Shown here: positions 33,052 through 42,017 of the stretch, one piece after another
Numbering within the stretch: the stretch's first letter is position 1
Layout: every line of letters starts with the position of its first letter
Assembly (NCBI GenBank): GCA_002371495.1
Contig: DFIX01000019.1
Coordinates: forward strand, 28,886 to 92,885
DNA: 64,000 nt
Reading direction: 5' to 3'
DNA from: Eggerthellaceae bacterium UBA3686
GTDB lineage: Bacteria > Actinomycetota > Coriobacteriia > Coriobacteriales > Eggerthellaceae
Notes under the pieces: model-generated
What the model was told of the DNA's origin: nothing
Database searches by the model: none
What the model saw: the letters and a program-made list of their open reading frames with translations, nothing else
Made by a program: the position numbers and the translations under genes

Positions 33052-34401
33052 TTATGCGAGCGCGCCCATGGGATCCCAGGGGTCGAGCACGATGGGCTCG
33101 AGAGTTTCGAACGCTTCGCGCTGCTCGGCCGTCAGATATTTCTTGTCGACGACGACTTGGTAGATGTACTCGTCGAACCAGGCATCGGTCAGCGAGTCAA
33201 AGCCGTCCTTGGCGCGGTCCTTGCCCCAGCTGTTCTCGACCTTCCAAAGAGTCGAGTTGCCGGCCGCATCGAAGTTGACGCCCTCGAGGACCATCGCGTG
33301 GGTCATCATGGACTCGCCGTAGTCGAGGCGAGCCGCTTTGTCGAAGCCGGCCATAATGTCGAACCCGAAAAGCCCATCGACGTCGAGAGCATCGAGGTCC
33401 ATCATGCCGTCGGCGCTCACGAACGATTGGTCGACATCGCAGCCGAACCAGACCGGATAATCGTCCTTCAGCTGCGCGATCGCTGCCGCCTTCAGGTCCT
33501 TAGGCTCGAGGTTCAGGTACTTCACTCCCCCAGCCTCGATGACGTTGCCCAAGCGAGCAACCGTATAGGTGCGCTGGTACGGCTTGTCGGCCGTCGGTGC
33601 CGAGATGAGCGAAACGTAGTCGTCGATGTTCACGCCGACGGCCTCGTCGAAGAACTCCTGGGGCGTATAGGTACCAGACAGCACGAGCTTGTCGTCCTTG
33701 TCGCGCAGGCGCACGTCGAAGGTCGCGGGCGGCTGTCCCAGGCAGATGTTCAACAGTGTCTGCACATTGCCCATCATCTGCTTCTTCTGATCGCGCAGCT
33801 CGTCGATGCTTGCACCGTCGCCGTGGGCTGCGCGCATTTGGCGGGCGCACGAGCGCAGGTAGCGCGTCAGGTAAGCGTCCAGGTCGCCCGTGTTCGAGGA
33901 GCAGCTGGTCTCGGGCATGGCCTCCTTGGGCACGACGCCGTACTTCTTCACCAATGCGGCGAACATGTCCCATTGCCCACCATCACCTACCGGATCTGCC
34001 AGCAAAAACGCCATGAGGCGCCCGTCCAGGGGCTCGTCGAGCGTGTCGATAACGTTCTCGAGGAACCAGTTGGCTTTCTCGAGCTTGTCCCAGTACAGCG
34101 GGTATGCCTGCGAGAACTCGTAATTTGCCAGATTGAACTTTCGCATGGTGCGAATGCGGAAAGTATTCAGCGCCGCGAACATCCAACAGCGCCCCGAACG
34201 CTTCTGGTCGGTGCGCTCGCCCTGCTTCACCTCGATGTCGAACGTGCCCGTATTCAGCGCCACGGCCTCAGGCACGCGTGCCACGGCGCGCACTCCCTGC
34301 GCCGTAACGGCGTTCTTGGCTATGAGCGACGCCCTGTCTGCGAGGAACTCCTCGTTCACCTGCGCGATATCGTCCCATGTGACCGAAACCATCTGATCCA
34401 T
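33052..34401 (-). CDS. pepC: Aminopeptidase C / bleomycin hydrolase (C1 family)
   Basis: 449 residues from the ATG at 34401 (GAGGAG upstream), the normal PepC length. Catalytic Cys72 in QKRSGRCWMFAALN, His in MMTHAMVLEGV and Asn in WKVENSWG. PepC forms a cytoplasmic hexamer that trims N-terminal residues from peptides. It is a single gene behind the terminators of the mtaD-like gene. Confidence 0.95.
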   Translation of the reverse strand: MDQMVSVTWDDIAQVNEEFLADRASLIAKNAVTAQGVRAVARVPEAVALNTGTFDIEVKQGERTDQKRSGRCWMFAALNTFRIRTMRKFNLANYEFSQAYPLYWDKLEKANWFLENVIDTLDEPLDGRLMAFLLADPVGDGGQWDMFAALVKKYGVVPKEAMPETSCSSNTGDLDAYLTRYLRSCARQMRAAHGDGASIDELRDQKKQMMGNVQTLLNICLGQPPATFDVRLRDKDDKLVLSGTYTPQEFFDEAVGVNIDDYVSLISAPTADKPYQRTYTVARLGNVIEAGGVKYLNLEPKDLKAAAIAQLKDDYPVWFGCDVDQSFVSADGMMDLDALDVDGLFGFDIMAGFDKAARLDYGESMMTHAMVLEGVNFDAAGNSTLWKVENSWGKDRAKDGFDSLTDAWFDEYIYQVVVDKKYLTAEQREAFETLEPIVLDPWDPMGALA

Positions 34402-34455
34402 GCGTAACTCCTCACCTAAACTGCACCACGTTTTAACCCCGTCATTGTAAGCCAG

Positions 34456-34493
34456 AAAATGTGAAAAGGGGTCTGACCCTTTTTTCACATTTT
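34456..34493 (-). terminator. Second hairpin downstream of the mtaD-like gene
   Basis: AAAATGTGAAAAGGGGTC and GACCCTTTTTTCACATTTT are near-perfect inverse copies with a one-base bulge. The GGGGTCTGACCCC core recurs downstream of trxB at 49548-49560. Confidence 0.7.
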
Positions 34494-34496
34494 GTT

Positions 34497-34526
34497 AAAG
34501 GAAAGGACCCGCAAGCAGGTCCTTTC
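34497..34526 (-). terminator. Intrinsic terminator of the mtaD-like gene
   Basis: GAAAGGACC, an 8-nt loop and GGTCCTTTC, followed on the minus strand by CTTTAAC, 30 bp past the stop. The stem is almost the same as that of the mrp terminator. Confidence 0.85.
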
Positions 34527-34555
34527 ACGATTGCTCTTGGAAATGCGTCCGCCCG

Positions 34556-35866
34556 TTATGCGCCCTGCTCGGCGAGCTCGGACTGAATACGGACGGTGCG
34601 CGCGGCCACTTCTGCCTTCACGCGGTCGATGTCGATCGTGGGCCAAGCGCCGTCGCGGTAGACCACGCGGCCATCGCACATGGTCAGCACGACATCGGAG
34701 CCGTGGCCTGCGTACACGACGTTGGTCAGCATGTCGTTGACGGGACACCACGACGGCCCCGACACGTCGAGCACGGCGAGGTCTGCCCTAAAGCCCTCTT
34801 TCAGAAGGCCGCAATCTTCGCGCCCCTGGGCGATGGCACCGGCTCGCGTGGCGGCGTTGAATGCCTGCTTGGGTGTGACTGCGGTAGGATCCAGGTCGTG
34901 GCCCTTGGGAAGCATTGCCGTGAGGTACATGTCTTGGAACATATCGTGGTTGTTGTTGGAGGCCATGCCGTCGGTACCGAGCGCAACGTTCACGCCGGCC
35001 TCGAGCAGCTTTGCAATTGGCGCGAAACCGCTCGCGAGCTTCATGTTCGACGCCGGGTTGTGCGCGACCGTCACGCCCTTCTTCGCCATGAGCGCGATGT
35101 CGTCGTCATCGACCCACACGCAGTGGGCAGCCACGAAGGGCACCTCGAACGCCCCAAGCGAATCGAGCCACTGGACAGGCGACTTGCCGTCGTGGCGGTT
35201 GCGGCAGTCCTCGACTTCGGACTTGGTCTCGGACACGTGAACGTGCAGCCGCGTATTGTGCTCGCGCGCCCAATCGAAGACGCTCTTGGCCGTGACGTCG
35301 TTGTTCGTGTATTCGGCATGAATGCAGCCTTCGAACTTGATGCGGCCTTCGCCCATGCCGTCGATGTTTGCGATACCGTCTTCCATTTCAGCGAATACGG
35401 GGTATTCCTGTATGGGCTTGGGCTCGAACGCCAAAGGCGAGGTGCACAGGTTGGCCTTCATGCCCGCATCGTCGACCGCGCGGGCACGGTCGGGGCTGAA
35501 ATAGTACATGTCCGAGAAGCTCACGCAGCCGTAGCGCGCCATCTCGGCGCACGAGAGCAGCGTTGCCCAGTAATTGTCGTCGCCGTTCATCTTGCCTTCG
35601 AACGGCCAGCACTTCTGCTCGAGCCACGCCTGCAGCGGCAGGTTCTCGGCGTATCCGCGCAAAAGCGTCATAGGTGCATGGCTGTGGGCGTTGTACAGGG
35701 CTGGAATCAGGAGCTTTTCCTTGCCTTCGTACACCTCGCCGTACTCATCGGCGTCGGCAGGCTCGGATTCGCCTACATAAGAGATGGTATCGTCCTTGGT
35801 GCCTACCCAGCAGTTCTGACGGTAATCGAAGTTCTCGTCGATTATGCCAATGTTCTTGAACAGCAT
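34556..35866 (-). CDS. Amidohydrolase, MtaD/SsnA type (5'-methylthioadenosine/SAH deaminase family)
   Basis: 436 residues. Metal-binding NAHSHAPM (His61, His63), HVHVSET, AAHCVWVDDDD and GTDGMASNNNHD (metal Asp). These match the cytosine-deaminase-like subgroup that includes MtaD; substrates are methylthioadenosine or S-adenosylhomocysteine, but related atrazine-chlorohydrolase-like or 8-oxoguanine activities cannot be separated by eye. GGAGCG precedes the ATG. A purine nucleoside phosphorylase lies 8 kb away, consistent with purine salvage. Confidence 0.85.
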   Translation of the reverse strand: MLFKNIGIIDENFDYRQNCWVGTKDDTISYVGESEPADADEYGEVYEGKEKLLIPALYNAHSHAPMTLLRGYAENLPLQAWLEQKCWPFEGKMNGDDNYWATLLSCAEMARYGCVSFSDMYYFSPDRARAVDDAGMKANLCTSPLAFEPKPIQEYPVFAEMEDGIANIDGMGEGRIKFEGCIHAEYTNNDVTAKSVFDWAREHNTRLHVHVSETKSEVEDCRNRHDGKSPVQWLDSLGAFEVPFVAAHCVWVDDDDIALMAKKGVTVAHNPASNMKLASGFAPIAKLLEAGVNVALGTDGMASNNNHDMFQDMYLTAMLPKGHDLDPTAVTPKQAFNAATRAGAIAQGREDCGLLKEGFRADLAVLDVSGPSWCPVNDMLTNVVYAGHGSDVVLTMCDGRVVYRDGAWPTIDIDRVKAEVAARTVRIQSELAEQGA

Positions 35867-35903
35867 TCAGATCGCTCCTTCTTTTCGGGATTGACTCAAA
35901 CGG

Positions 35904-36030
35904 ATTATAAGACAGAGTCATACATGTTTCATCGAGAATGCGGCGCGAGCATGCAGGCGCTGCAACTGATACCGGCGTTGCTGTGCTATGATGCGCAACG
36001 GTCAAAACATCCAAGAGGGAGGTATTTGAA
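35904..36030. promoter_or_regulatory. Divergent promoters of mtaD-like gene and mrp
   Basis: Minus strand: consensus -10 TATAAT at 35904-35909, about 38 bp before the mtaD-like ATG, without a good -35. Plus strand: TATGAT at 35987-35992, about 40 bp before the mrp ATG, whose ribosome site is GAGGGAGG. Confidence 0.5.
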
Positions 36031-36885
36031 ATGGCTGAACAACTAGACTGCGGAGGCGCCTGCAGTGGCTGCAGCGTCGAGGGCTGCGGTTCGCGTACCG
36101 AACCGCCCAAACCGACCGCGCGCACGAACGTCAAGCACATCGTAGGCGTCGTGTCGGGCAAGGGCGGCGTGGGCAAATCGCTCGTAACGAGCCTGCTCGC
36201 CGCCGAGCTCAACCGCAAGGGTTACAAGGTCGGCATCCTCGACGCCGACGTCACGGGTCCGTCGATCCCGAGGACCTTCGGTGTCAGGGGCCACGTGACT
36301 GCCGACGCCGACGGCATCAACCCGGCGCTGACCGACAGCGGCATCAAGGTGATGTCGGTCAACCTCATGCTTCCGCAGGAAGACATGCCCGTTGCTTGGC
36401 GCGGACCGGTCATCACCGGCATCCTGAACCAATTCCGCGACGAAACCAATTGGGAAGACGTCGACTACCTGCTGCTCGACATGCCTCCGGGAACCTCCGA
36501 CGTGTTCCTGACGGTCATGCAGCAGTTCCCGCTGGACGGCATCATCACGGTATCGGCTCCGCAGGAACTCGTGGCCATGATCGTCGGCAAGGCCGTCAAC
36601 CTCGCGCACAGCATGGACGTGTCGGTCCTGGGCCTGGTCGAGAACATGGCCTACTTCAAGTGCGACGAGTGCGGCAAGGAGCATTGGATCTTCGGCGAGC
36701 CGCAGGGCAAGGCCGTTGCCAAGCGCTACCAGATCCCGTCGTTCGCCACGCTGCCGATCGACCCGAAGTTCGCGCTGCTCTGCGACGAGGGCAAGGTCGA
36801 AGACTACGACATAGCCGGCGCCCTCGACCCGATCATCGCACAGATCGAGGCCGTCGCCGCCCGCAAGGACGCCGCCGCCGAATAG
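36031..36885 (+). CDS. mrp: Mrp/NBP35 family Fe-S cluster carrier ATPase
   Basis: 284 residues. An N-terminal Cys cluster C7-x3-C11-x2-C14-x4-C19 as in NBP35-type proteins, deviant Walker A GKGGVGKS (43-50), DADVTGPSIPR, LLDMPPGTSD and the bridging CxxC in FKCDECGKEH (about 210). Dimers hold a bridging cluster through that CxxC and deliver it to apo-proteins. Having both the N-terminal ferredoxin-like cysteines and the CxxC is notable. Single gene with its own terminator. Confidence 0.94.
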   Translation: MAEQLDCGGACSGCSVEGCGSRTEPPKPTARTNVKHIVGVVSGKGGVGKSLVTSLLAAELNRKGYKVGILDADVTGPSIPRTFGVRGHVTADADGINPALTDSGIKVMSVNLMLPQEDMPVAWRGPVITGILNQFRDETNWEDVDYLLLDMPPGTSDVFLTVMQQFPLDGIITVSAPQELVAMIVGKAVNLAHSMDVSVLGLVENMAYFKCDECGKEHWIFGEPQGKAVAKRYQIPSFATLPIDPKFALLCDEGKVEDYDIAGALDPIIAQIEAVAARKDAAAE

Positions 36886-36908
36886 CCACCGCGCGCAAAC
36901 GTGCATGC

Positions 36909-36939
36909 GAAAGGACCCGTACGCGGGTCCTTTCCTTTT
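36909..36939 (+). terminator. Intrinsic terminator of mrp
   Basis: GAAAGGACCCG, loop TACG, CGGGTCCTTTC, then CTTTT, 23 bp past the stop. Confidence 0.93.
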
Positions 36940-37033
36940 GGGGCCACGCTCCCCGCCCGCCAACCCGCCAAGTCTGCGCATGTGCAGAATAACCAAGTCG
37001 GTAAATGAAGGGAGTCTCCCCAATTCACGTACC

Positions 37034-37052
37034 GCCCCGCGAAGGGCCTGGT
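37034..37052. repeat. Solo arm of a family A element
   Basis: CCCGCGAAGGGCCTGGTGA matches the left outer arm and GTCCC-type flank of copies 6 and 9, but no core or right arm follows. Confidence 0.5.
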
Positions 37053-37092
37053 GACGGCAACAAGGGAGAGTCGCGTATTTGCTGAAGACGAA

Positions 37093-37272
37093 GCGAAAGC
37101 GCAGGTGGGGGCGTGACATCGGCGATTCTGCAGGGCCGAGCGCCCGGAAAACGAGCCGGTGGCTCGTTTTCAGCGAGGCCGGGCAAGCTTTAGCTTGCCC
37201 CCGTACATATTTAAGGAGCCGTCAAGGTTGATGCGAAGCCAAGCCGATACGCGCCCCCACCTGCGCTTTCGC
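37093..37272 (-). repeat. Palindromic element, family A copy 7, long form (minus orientation)
   Basis: Arms GCGAAAGCGCAGGTGGGGGC and GCCCCCACCTGCGCTTTCGC. The core is lengthened to about 140 bp by a segment with two nested hairpins (GAAAACGAGCC/GGCTCGTTTTC and GGGCAAGC/GCTTGCCC) and TACATATTTAAGGAGCC. Nearly identical to copy 10 at 49578-49757. The gap 36886-37422 holds this, a solo arm and two terminators. Confidence 0.88.
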
Positions 37273-37370
37273 GAACGATTGGCCCGACCATGCAGGGCGG
37301 TGCGTAAATTGGGATAGCCCTCTATTTGGCTATGTGCCGTGCTCGTGCTTTCGCATGCGGACCCGGACGC

Positions 37371-37400
37371 AAAAGAAAAGGGCTGGTTGCCCGGCCCTTT
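37371..37400 (-). terminator. Intrinsic terminator of the 100-residue gene
   Basis: On the minus strand AAAGGGC and GCCCTTT with inner GG/CC pairs are followed by TCTTTTGC, 23 bp past the stop. Confidence 0.85.
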
Positions 37401-37422
37401 CGTATTCGTATGTAGTTGATTG

Positions 37423-37725
37423 CTATTCGGGCTTGACCGAAGCGTAGAACTCAGCCTGGTCGAACAGGTCAAGAATCGATTTGTTTGCTTCGCCAAAGGG
37501 CAAAGACAGGAATTCGCTCAGAGTCGGGACGAGTTCGCTGCAGTCGACGTAATGGTCTTTCTCGTTCTTCTTCGACGTATCCTGCACGCGCCAATAACGA
37601 TCGTTAACGTCGGTCAGGTAATAGCTGGCACCGTTTACGTCCATATAGACGGAGTGATTGGCATGCAAGTACGTCTTGAGCTCGTCTGCGGTGATATCGA
37701 GCTTCTCCTCGGCTTTCATTCCCAT
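37423..37725 (-). CDS. Small soluble protein of unknown function
   Basis: 100 residues, acidic, no membrane segment. It looks like a compact alpha/beta domain: KLDITADELKTYLHANHSVYMDVNGASYYLTDVNDRYWRVQ has alternating strands, and the C-terminus is helical. No family recognised. The ATG follows AAGGGGG at 6 nt; a second ATG two codons later is possible. Monocistronic with a good terminator, so it is very likely expressed. Confidence 0.75.
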   Translation of the reverse strand: MGMKAEEKLDITADELKTYLHANHSVYMDVNGASYYLTDVNDRYWRVQDTSKKNEKDHYVDCSELVPTLSEFLSLPFGEANKSILDLFDQAEFYASVKPE

Positions 37726-37862
37726 GGCGACCCCCTTAGGTCTTGTCGGTTACGCTTGTTCCATCATAGCAATAAGCGCGCGCGTTGACGCCAAGAATTG
37801 CGAACAGTTCATGCTTCCTGCACTGCCTGCATTACTTGCGTTGCCGTTTAGGTCTCGGCAGC

Positions 37863-37999
37863 CCAGATTAGTGGCGGGGTGCGTAGCCGCTTGCGCAGCC
37901 ACTGACTGCAAACATGCAAAAAGGAAGCAAAGAGGAGTATCCTCTTTGCTTCCTAAACGCGAGGAGCTGTAGGCCTTGCTCCCTGCCGCTGAGCTGGTC
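37863..37999 (-). repeat. Palindromic element, family B copy 2 (minus orientation)
   Basis: In minus orientation it reads CCAGCTCAGCGGCAGGG, GGCCTACAGCTCCTCGCGTTT, then GCGCAAGCGGCTACGCACCCC and an imperfect inverse of the first arm. The GCGCAAGCGGCTACGCACC block is identical to copy 3. A strong terminator lies in its centre. The gap 37726-38076 holds nothing else. Confidence 0.7.
37918..37953 (-). terminator. Strong intrinsic terminator downstream of the ROK kinase gene
   Basis: GGAAGCAAAGAGGA, loop TAC (minus strand) and TCCTCTTTGCTTCC followed by TTTTT. A perfect 14-bp stem about 125 bp past the ROK gene, located in the middle of a family B element. Confidence 0.92.
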
Positions 38000-38076
38000 G
38001 AACGAGCGAGAGGCTTTCGAGGTGCCAACCTGGACTATCTCCCTGGGATAACCGCGGCCCATTGGTATCCCGCTAC

Positions 38077-39075
38077 CTACAGCCCGAAATCCGGGTCGAG
38101 CCAATCGCGCTCGTTGCCATCGCGGATGCGTTCTTCCATGGCATAGCGCGCGGCACCGTAGATTCCCGCATCGCCCAAAAGCGAAGCGCAACGGATATCG
38201 GTCTGCGAACAGGCCTCGAGGCTGTAGGTGGCAAACGACGCCTTCAGGTCGTCGAGGAACACGTCGGCCCCCGACGAAAGCCCGCCGCCAAGCAGGATGA
38301 CCTGCGGGTCGATTACGCAGGCGACCTGCGCCAGCGCAAACCCGAGCCTGTCGGACATGACCTTGAAGGCCTGGATTGCACACGGGTCGCCCGCGCGGGC
38401 CGCCTTGCACACCGTAAGGGCATCGGAGTCGTTTTCGGGCACGAGCTCGAGGGCCGCCTCGCCGTAGCGCCCCGAGGCCACCCACTCGCGATAGGTCTGC
38501 ACCACGCCGCGCGCCGAAGCATACTGCTCGACGCAGCCGGCACGGCCGCACTTGCAGGGGCGCCCGCTGGGCACGACAGTCATGTGCCCGACTTCGCCCG
38601 CAGCGCCGTGCCCGCCCGAGACCACGCGCCCGTCCACGACGAAACCCGAGCCCACGCCCGTGCCGAGCGTCACGAGCAGGGCCGATGCGGCGTTCTCGCC
38701 GGCGCCCATCCACAGCTCGCCGAGTGCGGCCGCGTTGGCGTCGTTGAGGACCTTGATGGTCAACTTGGGAAACTGCCGCTGCAGGCATTCGATGAACAGC
38801 GCCCAGTCGACCTCGACGTTGGGCGTTTGGCCCACTCCGTCGGCGACGATGCCGGGCACGGCCAGCCCCACGCCGCCGACCTCGGACGAATAGACGCCCA
38901 TGCCGTGCACGAAATCGCCGATTTCAGCAGCGAAGGAGCGGCATGACGCCTTGTCGGAGAGCACACGCGTGGGAATGCTCCCCTTTCCCGAAAGATTGCC
39001 CGCCTCGTCGACGAGGCCGACCTTCACGGCGTTGCCGCCGAAGTCGATTCCTAAGAAGAGCTTGTCGGACTGCAT
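38077..39075 (-). CDS. ROK family glucokinase
   Basis: 332 residues from ATG 39075 (GAAGGAG upstream). ATP-binding DFGGNAVKVGLVD (about 10-22), LNDANAAALGE catalytic Asp, GTGVGSGFV, and the ROK zinc motif CKCGRAGCVEQYAS. It phosphorylates glucose or a related hexose such as N-acetylmannosamine with ATP; no DNA-binding domain, so it is a kinase and not a repressor. Last gene of the murA-LCP-nfu-lgt-ROK run, 64 bp after lgt. Confidence 0.92.
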   Translation of the reverse strand: MQSDKLFLGIDFGGNAVKVGLVDEAGNLSGKGSIPTRVLSDKASCRSFAAEIGDFVHGMGVYSSEVGGVGLAVPGIVADGVGQTPNVEVDWALFIECLQRQFPKLTIKVLNDANAAALGELWMGAGENAASALLVTLGTGVGSGFVVDGRVVSGGHGAAGEVGHMTVVPSGRPCKCGRAGCVEQYASARGVVQTYREWVASGRYGEAALELVPENDSDALTVCKAARAGDPCAIQAFKVMSDRLGFALAQVACVIDPQVILLGGGLSSGADVFLDDLKASFATYSLEACSQTDIRCASLLGDAGIYGAARYAMEERIRDGNERDWLDPDFGL

Positions 39076-39139
39076 AGTCGCTCCTTCCTTTGCATGCAAT
39101 GCAAGACGCAAGCGGACCCGATTGTCCGAGGCCGCCCGT

Positions 39140-39967
39140 TTAGCGACCGCCCTTGCGAATGCCCATCTGCTCGTGCCGCGTTCGAACGGCATACACGATA
39201 AGCGCCACCCCTATGATGACGAGCGGCACCGACAGCACCTGGCCCATCGTCAGCCATCCGCCGTACAGATACCCGATTTGCGCATCGGGCTGGCGCACGA
39301 ACTCCACCGCGAAACGCGCGATTCCGTACAGGACTAGAAACGTGCCGATGAACGTGCCGCGCGGACGGGGCGGCACCTTGCGCGACAGCATATACAGCAC
39401 GACGAACAGCACCAGCCCCTCGAGCACGGCCTCGTAGAGCTGGGACGGATGGCGCGGCATGCTGCCCGCGGCCCCGCCGAAGACGACGCCCCACGGCGCA
39501 TCGGTGACCGCGCCCCACAGCTCGCCGTTGACGAAATTCGCGCAGCGGCCGAAGAACAGTCCTATGGGAGCTGCGATAGCGCCCAGGTCAGCAAGGGTCA
39601 GATACGGAATGGACGTCATGCGCGCGGCAACCACGCCACCCAGAAGCGCGCCGACGAGCCCGCCGTGGAAGCTCATGCCGCCCTGGTTGAACGCGAACAG
39701 CTCGAGCGGATGCTCGAAATAGTAGCCGTTGCCGTACACCAGGCAATACCCCAGGCGCGCGCCCGCGATGATGCCGACGATGACGCAGCAGATGATGGTC
39801 AGCAGCGCATCTTCGTCGAAGCGGATCTTCCAGCGTTTGGCGGTGCGCCAGATGATCGCGCCCGCGCAGACGAAGCCCAGCACGTAGGCCAGGCCGTACC
39901 ACCTAACAGACAAGGGCCCGATGGAGAAAGCCACCGGGTCCAAGGTTTGGTAAAGATCGTTCAGCAT
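39140..39967 (-). CDS. lgt: Prolipoprotein diacylglyceryl transferase
   Basis: 275 residues with about seven membrane helices. Conserved RWYGLAYVLGF, HGGLVGALLGG and the signature GRCANFVNGELWG, HPSQLYEA and the C-terminal REF-like VEFVRQPD. It transfers diacylglycerol from phosphatidylglycerol to the lipobox cysteine of prolipoproteins. The ribosome site is poor (CAGG well upstream). Same-strand neighbours suggest co-transcription with the nfu gene 38 bp upstream. Confidence 0.95.
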   Translation of the reverse strand: MLNDLYQTLDPVAFSIGPLSVRWYGLAYVLGFVCAGAIIWRTAKRWKIRFDEDALLTIICCVIVGIIAGARLGYCLVYGNGYYFEHPLELFAFNQGGMSFHGGLVGALLGGVVAARMTSIPYLTLADLGAIAAPIGLFFGRCANFVNGELWGAVTDAPWGVVFGGAAGSMPRHPSQLYEAVLEGLVLFVVLYMLSRKVPPRPRGTFIGTFLVLYGIARFAVEFVRQPDAQIGYLYGGWLTMGQVLSVPLVIIGVALIVYAVRTRHEQMGIRKGGR

Positions 39968-40005
39968 TTTTCAGCTAAACCTGTATCGGAAGCGCCTTGC
40001 GAGCG

Positions 40006-40242
40006 CTATTGCTGGTCGGCAGGTACGACCGCCGTCACGCCGGGCACGCGCTCCTTCAGGATGCGCTCGATGCCGTTTGCCAGCGTCAGCTCGGAAAGCG
40101 GACAGCCCTTGCAGGCGCCGGTCAGCTCGACGACGACCGTGCCCTCGTCGCGCACGTCGATCAGCTTCACGTCGCCGCCGTCGGCGATCAGGCTCGGGCG
40201 AATGAGGTCGAGAACCGCAGCCACATCGTTTTTGTCTACCAT
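40006..40242 (-). CDS. NifU C-terminal-type Fe-S scaffold protein
   Basis: 78 residues: a stand-alone NifU C-terminal (Nfu) domain with the cluster-binding CKGC (44-47) and DGGDVKLIDV. Dimers bind a 4Fe-4S cluster and pass it to client enzymes such as the radical SAM and molybdenum enzymes of this window. AAGGAG before the ATG. Lies between the LCP gene (64 bp) and lgt (38 bp). Confidence 0.95.
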   Translation of the reverse strand: MVDKNDVAAVLDLIRPSLIADGGDVKLIDVRDEGTVVVELTGACKGCPLSELTLANGIERILKERVPGVTAVVPADQQ

Positions 40243-40306
40243 TTGAATCTCCTTATCATCTGTTTTATCTTCGCGACGATTCTACCAGATTGGCACGTGC
40301 GGAACC

Positions 40307-42013
40307 TTACGAAACGGGTTTGTAGTCATAACCGATGATGAGCAGCACGTCGGCGTTGAACGAGTAGTACATGTCGCCCTCGACCGTGCGGCCCATGCCG
40401 AGCGCCTCGATGACGGCGGCCGCGCGCTCCTCGCCGAGCTTCCGCTCGGTGGCATCGGCTTCCTCCTGGGCCTTCTGGGCTGCCTTCTGGGACTTCTCGC
40501 TCGCCTGAGCACCATCGTCCTCGGTTCCGAGGTCGCCCGCAAGCTGCGCGGCATCGGTTTGCTGGGCGTCGCCGCCTTCGATTATGTTGCCCTCCTCGTC
40601 ATAGACCGGCTCGGCTGGCTCGGTTGCCTTCGCGGGAGTGTTGCGGGTCTTGTAGATCACGAGCGTCTCGTCGTAGACCTGCTGCTCGGCGTTTCCCACG
40701 TCGGCGATACGGAAGCCCTGCGCGTCGAGCGCCTCGGCGGTCGTCTTGGCCGCGCCCACGATGTCGGTGCCGTTTACGATCTCGACGGTAAAGCTCTTTG
40801 GGTCTGCTGCGACCGTTGGCGCCTGCTCGCTTTGCTCTCCGTCGGAGCTCGCGCCGCCCGCCACGGTTTCGAAGTCGGCGGCCTTGCTGACGAAAAGCTC
40901 GCCGTTGTCGCCCACGATGTCGGACGACACGGTGAAATAGCCCGGCACGACCGTGCTCGTGACGTTTGCCTCGCCGATTTCGCCGACCCAGCGCGCGAAG
41001 TCCTCGAAATCGCCTAGCGAAAGGTCGGTTTGGAAGAACTCGTCGATTGCCTCGACGTCGGCGGCGAACCCGCGCTCTGACGATACGAGGCGCATAAGCA
41101 GCAGCTTCAGGAAATCAGCCTGGTTCTGGGCCTGGTCGGTCTTGCCCATCTTGAGGTTGCTCGCCCGCAGGTACGTCAGCGCGCCGGGCCCGTTGAGCGT
41201 GTAGGTGCCGAGCGGATAGTAGACATCGCCCGCTTTGGGGTCGTCGATAATCTGGTTGAAGGTCACATCGAGGCCGCCCAGAGCGTCGACGATGCCCGCG
41301 ATGCCCGATTCCTCGACCTTGATGTAATGGTTGACGTCGATCTTTGCATAGGATTCGACCGCCGATATCAGCGAAGCGTCACCGGCAAGGGCCATATCGC
41401 CCAGACGGCGCGTGTCGTTGTCGACCGTCACCTTGAGCGCTGCGGGAATGTTCATGAGCGCGAGCTTCCCGCCTGCACGGTCCTCCTTCGCGAGCACGAT
41501 CATGTCGGGCCCAGCCTGCTCGAGCGGCTCCGCGACGGCGCCGAGCTCGACGGCGACCAAAGTGTAGGAAGGCTCGTCGGCCTTGGCGGCGCTGAGCGCG
41601 CTTGCAGCATCGGAGTTGCGCAGGGCCATCTGGGACCCGATGGAGCCCCTGAACGCCAACGTACCTGCGCCGATTGCCACCGCGACGACGACGAGGGCGG
41701 CCACCAGGAAAACGCCGATGCGCTTAAGGCGCGCGCGGCGCTGCAGCGACTCGACGTAGCGGCGCTGCTGCGAGCGCCTGCGGTATGCCGCCTGGTCCTC
41801 GCCGCTCGTGGCGGTCGGCATGAACGTGTCGACCTGGCTCTGGGAGGCACGTGCGCCGTAGCGCGCCGCCTTGTACGTAGCCTGGCGCGACTGCGATGCC
41901 CCGCGGGCCGCAACGCTCGCGCGGTCGACGTGCGTGCCGATCGTGGCGTCGGTGACCTTCTTGGCCGTTTTGCGCGAACGCGCACGCGGGCGATTGGCTG
42001 AATGCTGGGCCAT
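40307..42013 (-). CDS. LytR-CpsA-Psr family cell-wall glycopolymer ligase with LytR_C domain
   Basis: 568 residues. A basic cytoplasmic N-terminus (about 98 residues), one membrane helix (about 99-121), an LCP domain (about 150-370; SYAKIDVNHYIKVEESGIAGIVDALGGLDV, LNGPGALTYLRASNLKMGKTDQAQNQADFL) and a LytR_C domain (about 410-460) interrupted by an acidic Ala/Glu/Gln-rich insertion before the end. LCP enzymes attach teichoic-acid-like or capsular polymers to peptidoglycan. The metal-binding Asp pair before the membrane-proximal strand is not clearly seen, so activity should be judged with care. Starts 4 bp after murA. Confidence 0.9.
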   Translation of the reverse strand: MAQHSANRPRARSRKTAKKVTDATIGTHVDRASVAARGASQSRQATYKAARYGARASQSQVDTFMPTATSGEDQAAYRRRSQQRRYVESLQRRARLKRIGVFLVAALVVVAVAIGAGTLAFRGSIGSQMALRNSDAASALSAAKADEPSYTLVAVELGAVAEPLEQAGPDMIVLAKEDRAGGKLALMNIPAALKVTVDNDTRRLGDMALAGDASLISAVESYAKIDVNHYIKVEESGIAGIVDALGGLDVTFNQIIDDPKAGDVYYPLGTYTLNGPGALTYLRASNLKMGKTDQAQNQADFLKLLLMRLVSSERGFAADVEAIDEFFQTDLSLGDFEDFARWVGEIGEANVTSTVVPGYFTVSSDIVGDNGELFVSKAADFETVAGGASSDGEQSEQAPTVAADPKSFTVEIVNGTDIVGAAKTTAEALDAQGFRIADVGNAEQQVYDETLVIYKTRNTPAKATEPAEPVYDEEGNIIEGGDAQQTDAAQLAGDLGTEDDGAQASEKSQKAAQKAQEEADATERKLGEERAAAVIEALGMGRTVEGDMYYSFNADVLLIIGYDYKPVS

Positions 42014-42017
42014 GGCG

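Noticed and set aside
38077..39075. ROK-family transcriptional repressor
   Set aside because: No N-terminal helix-turn-helix; the protein begins directly with the ATP-binding kinase motif.
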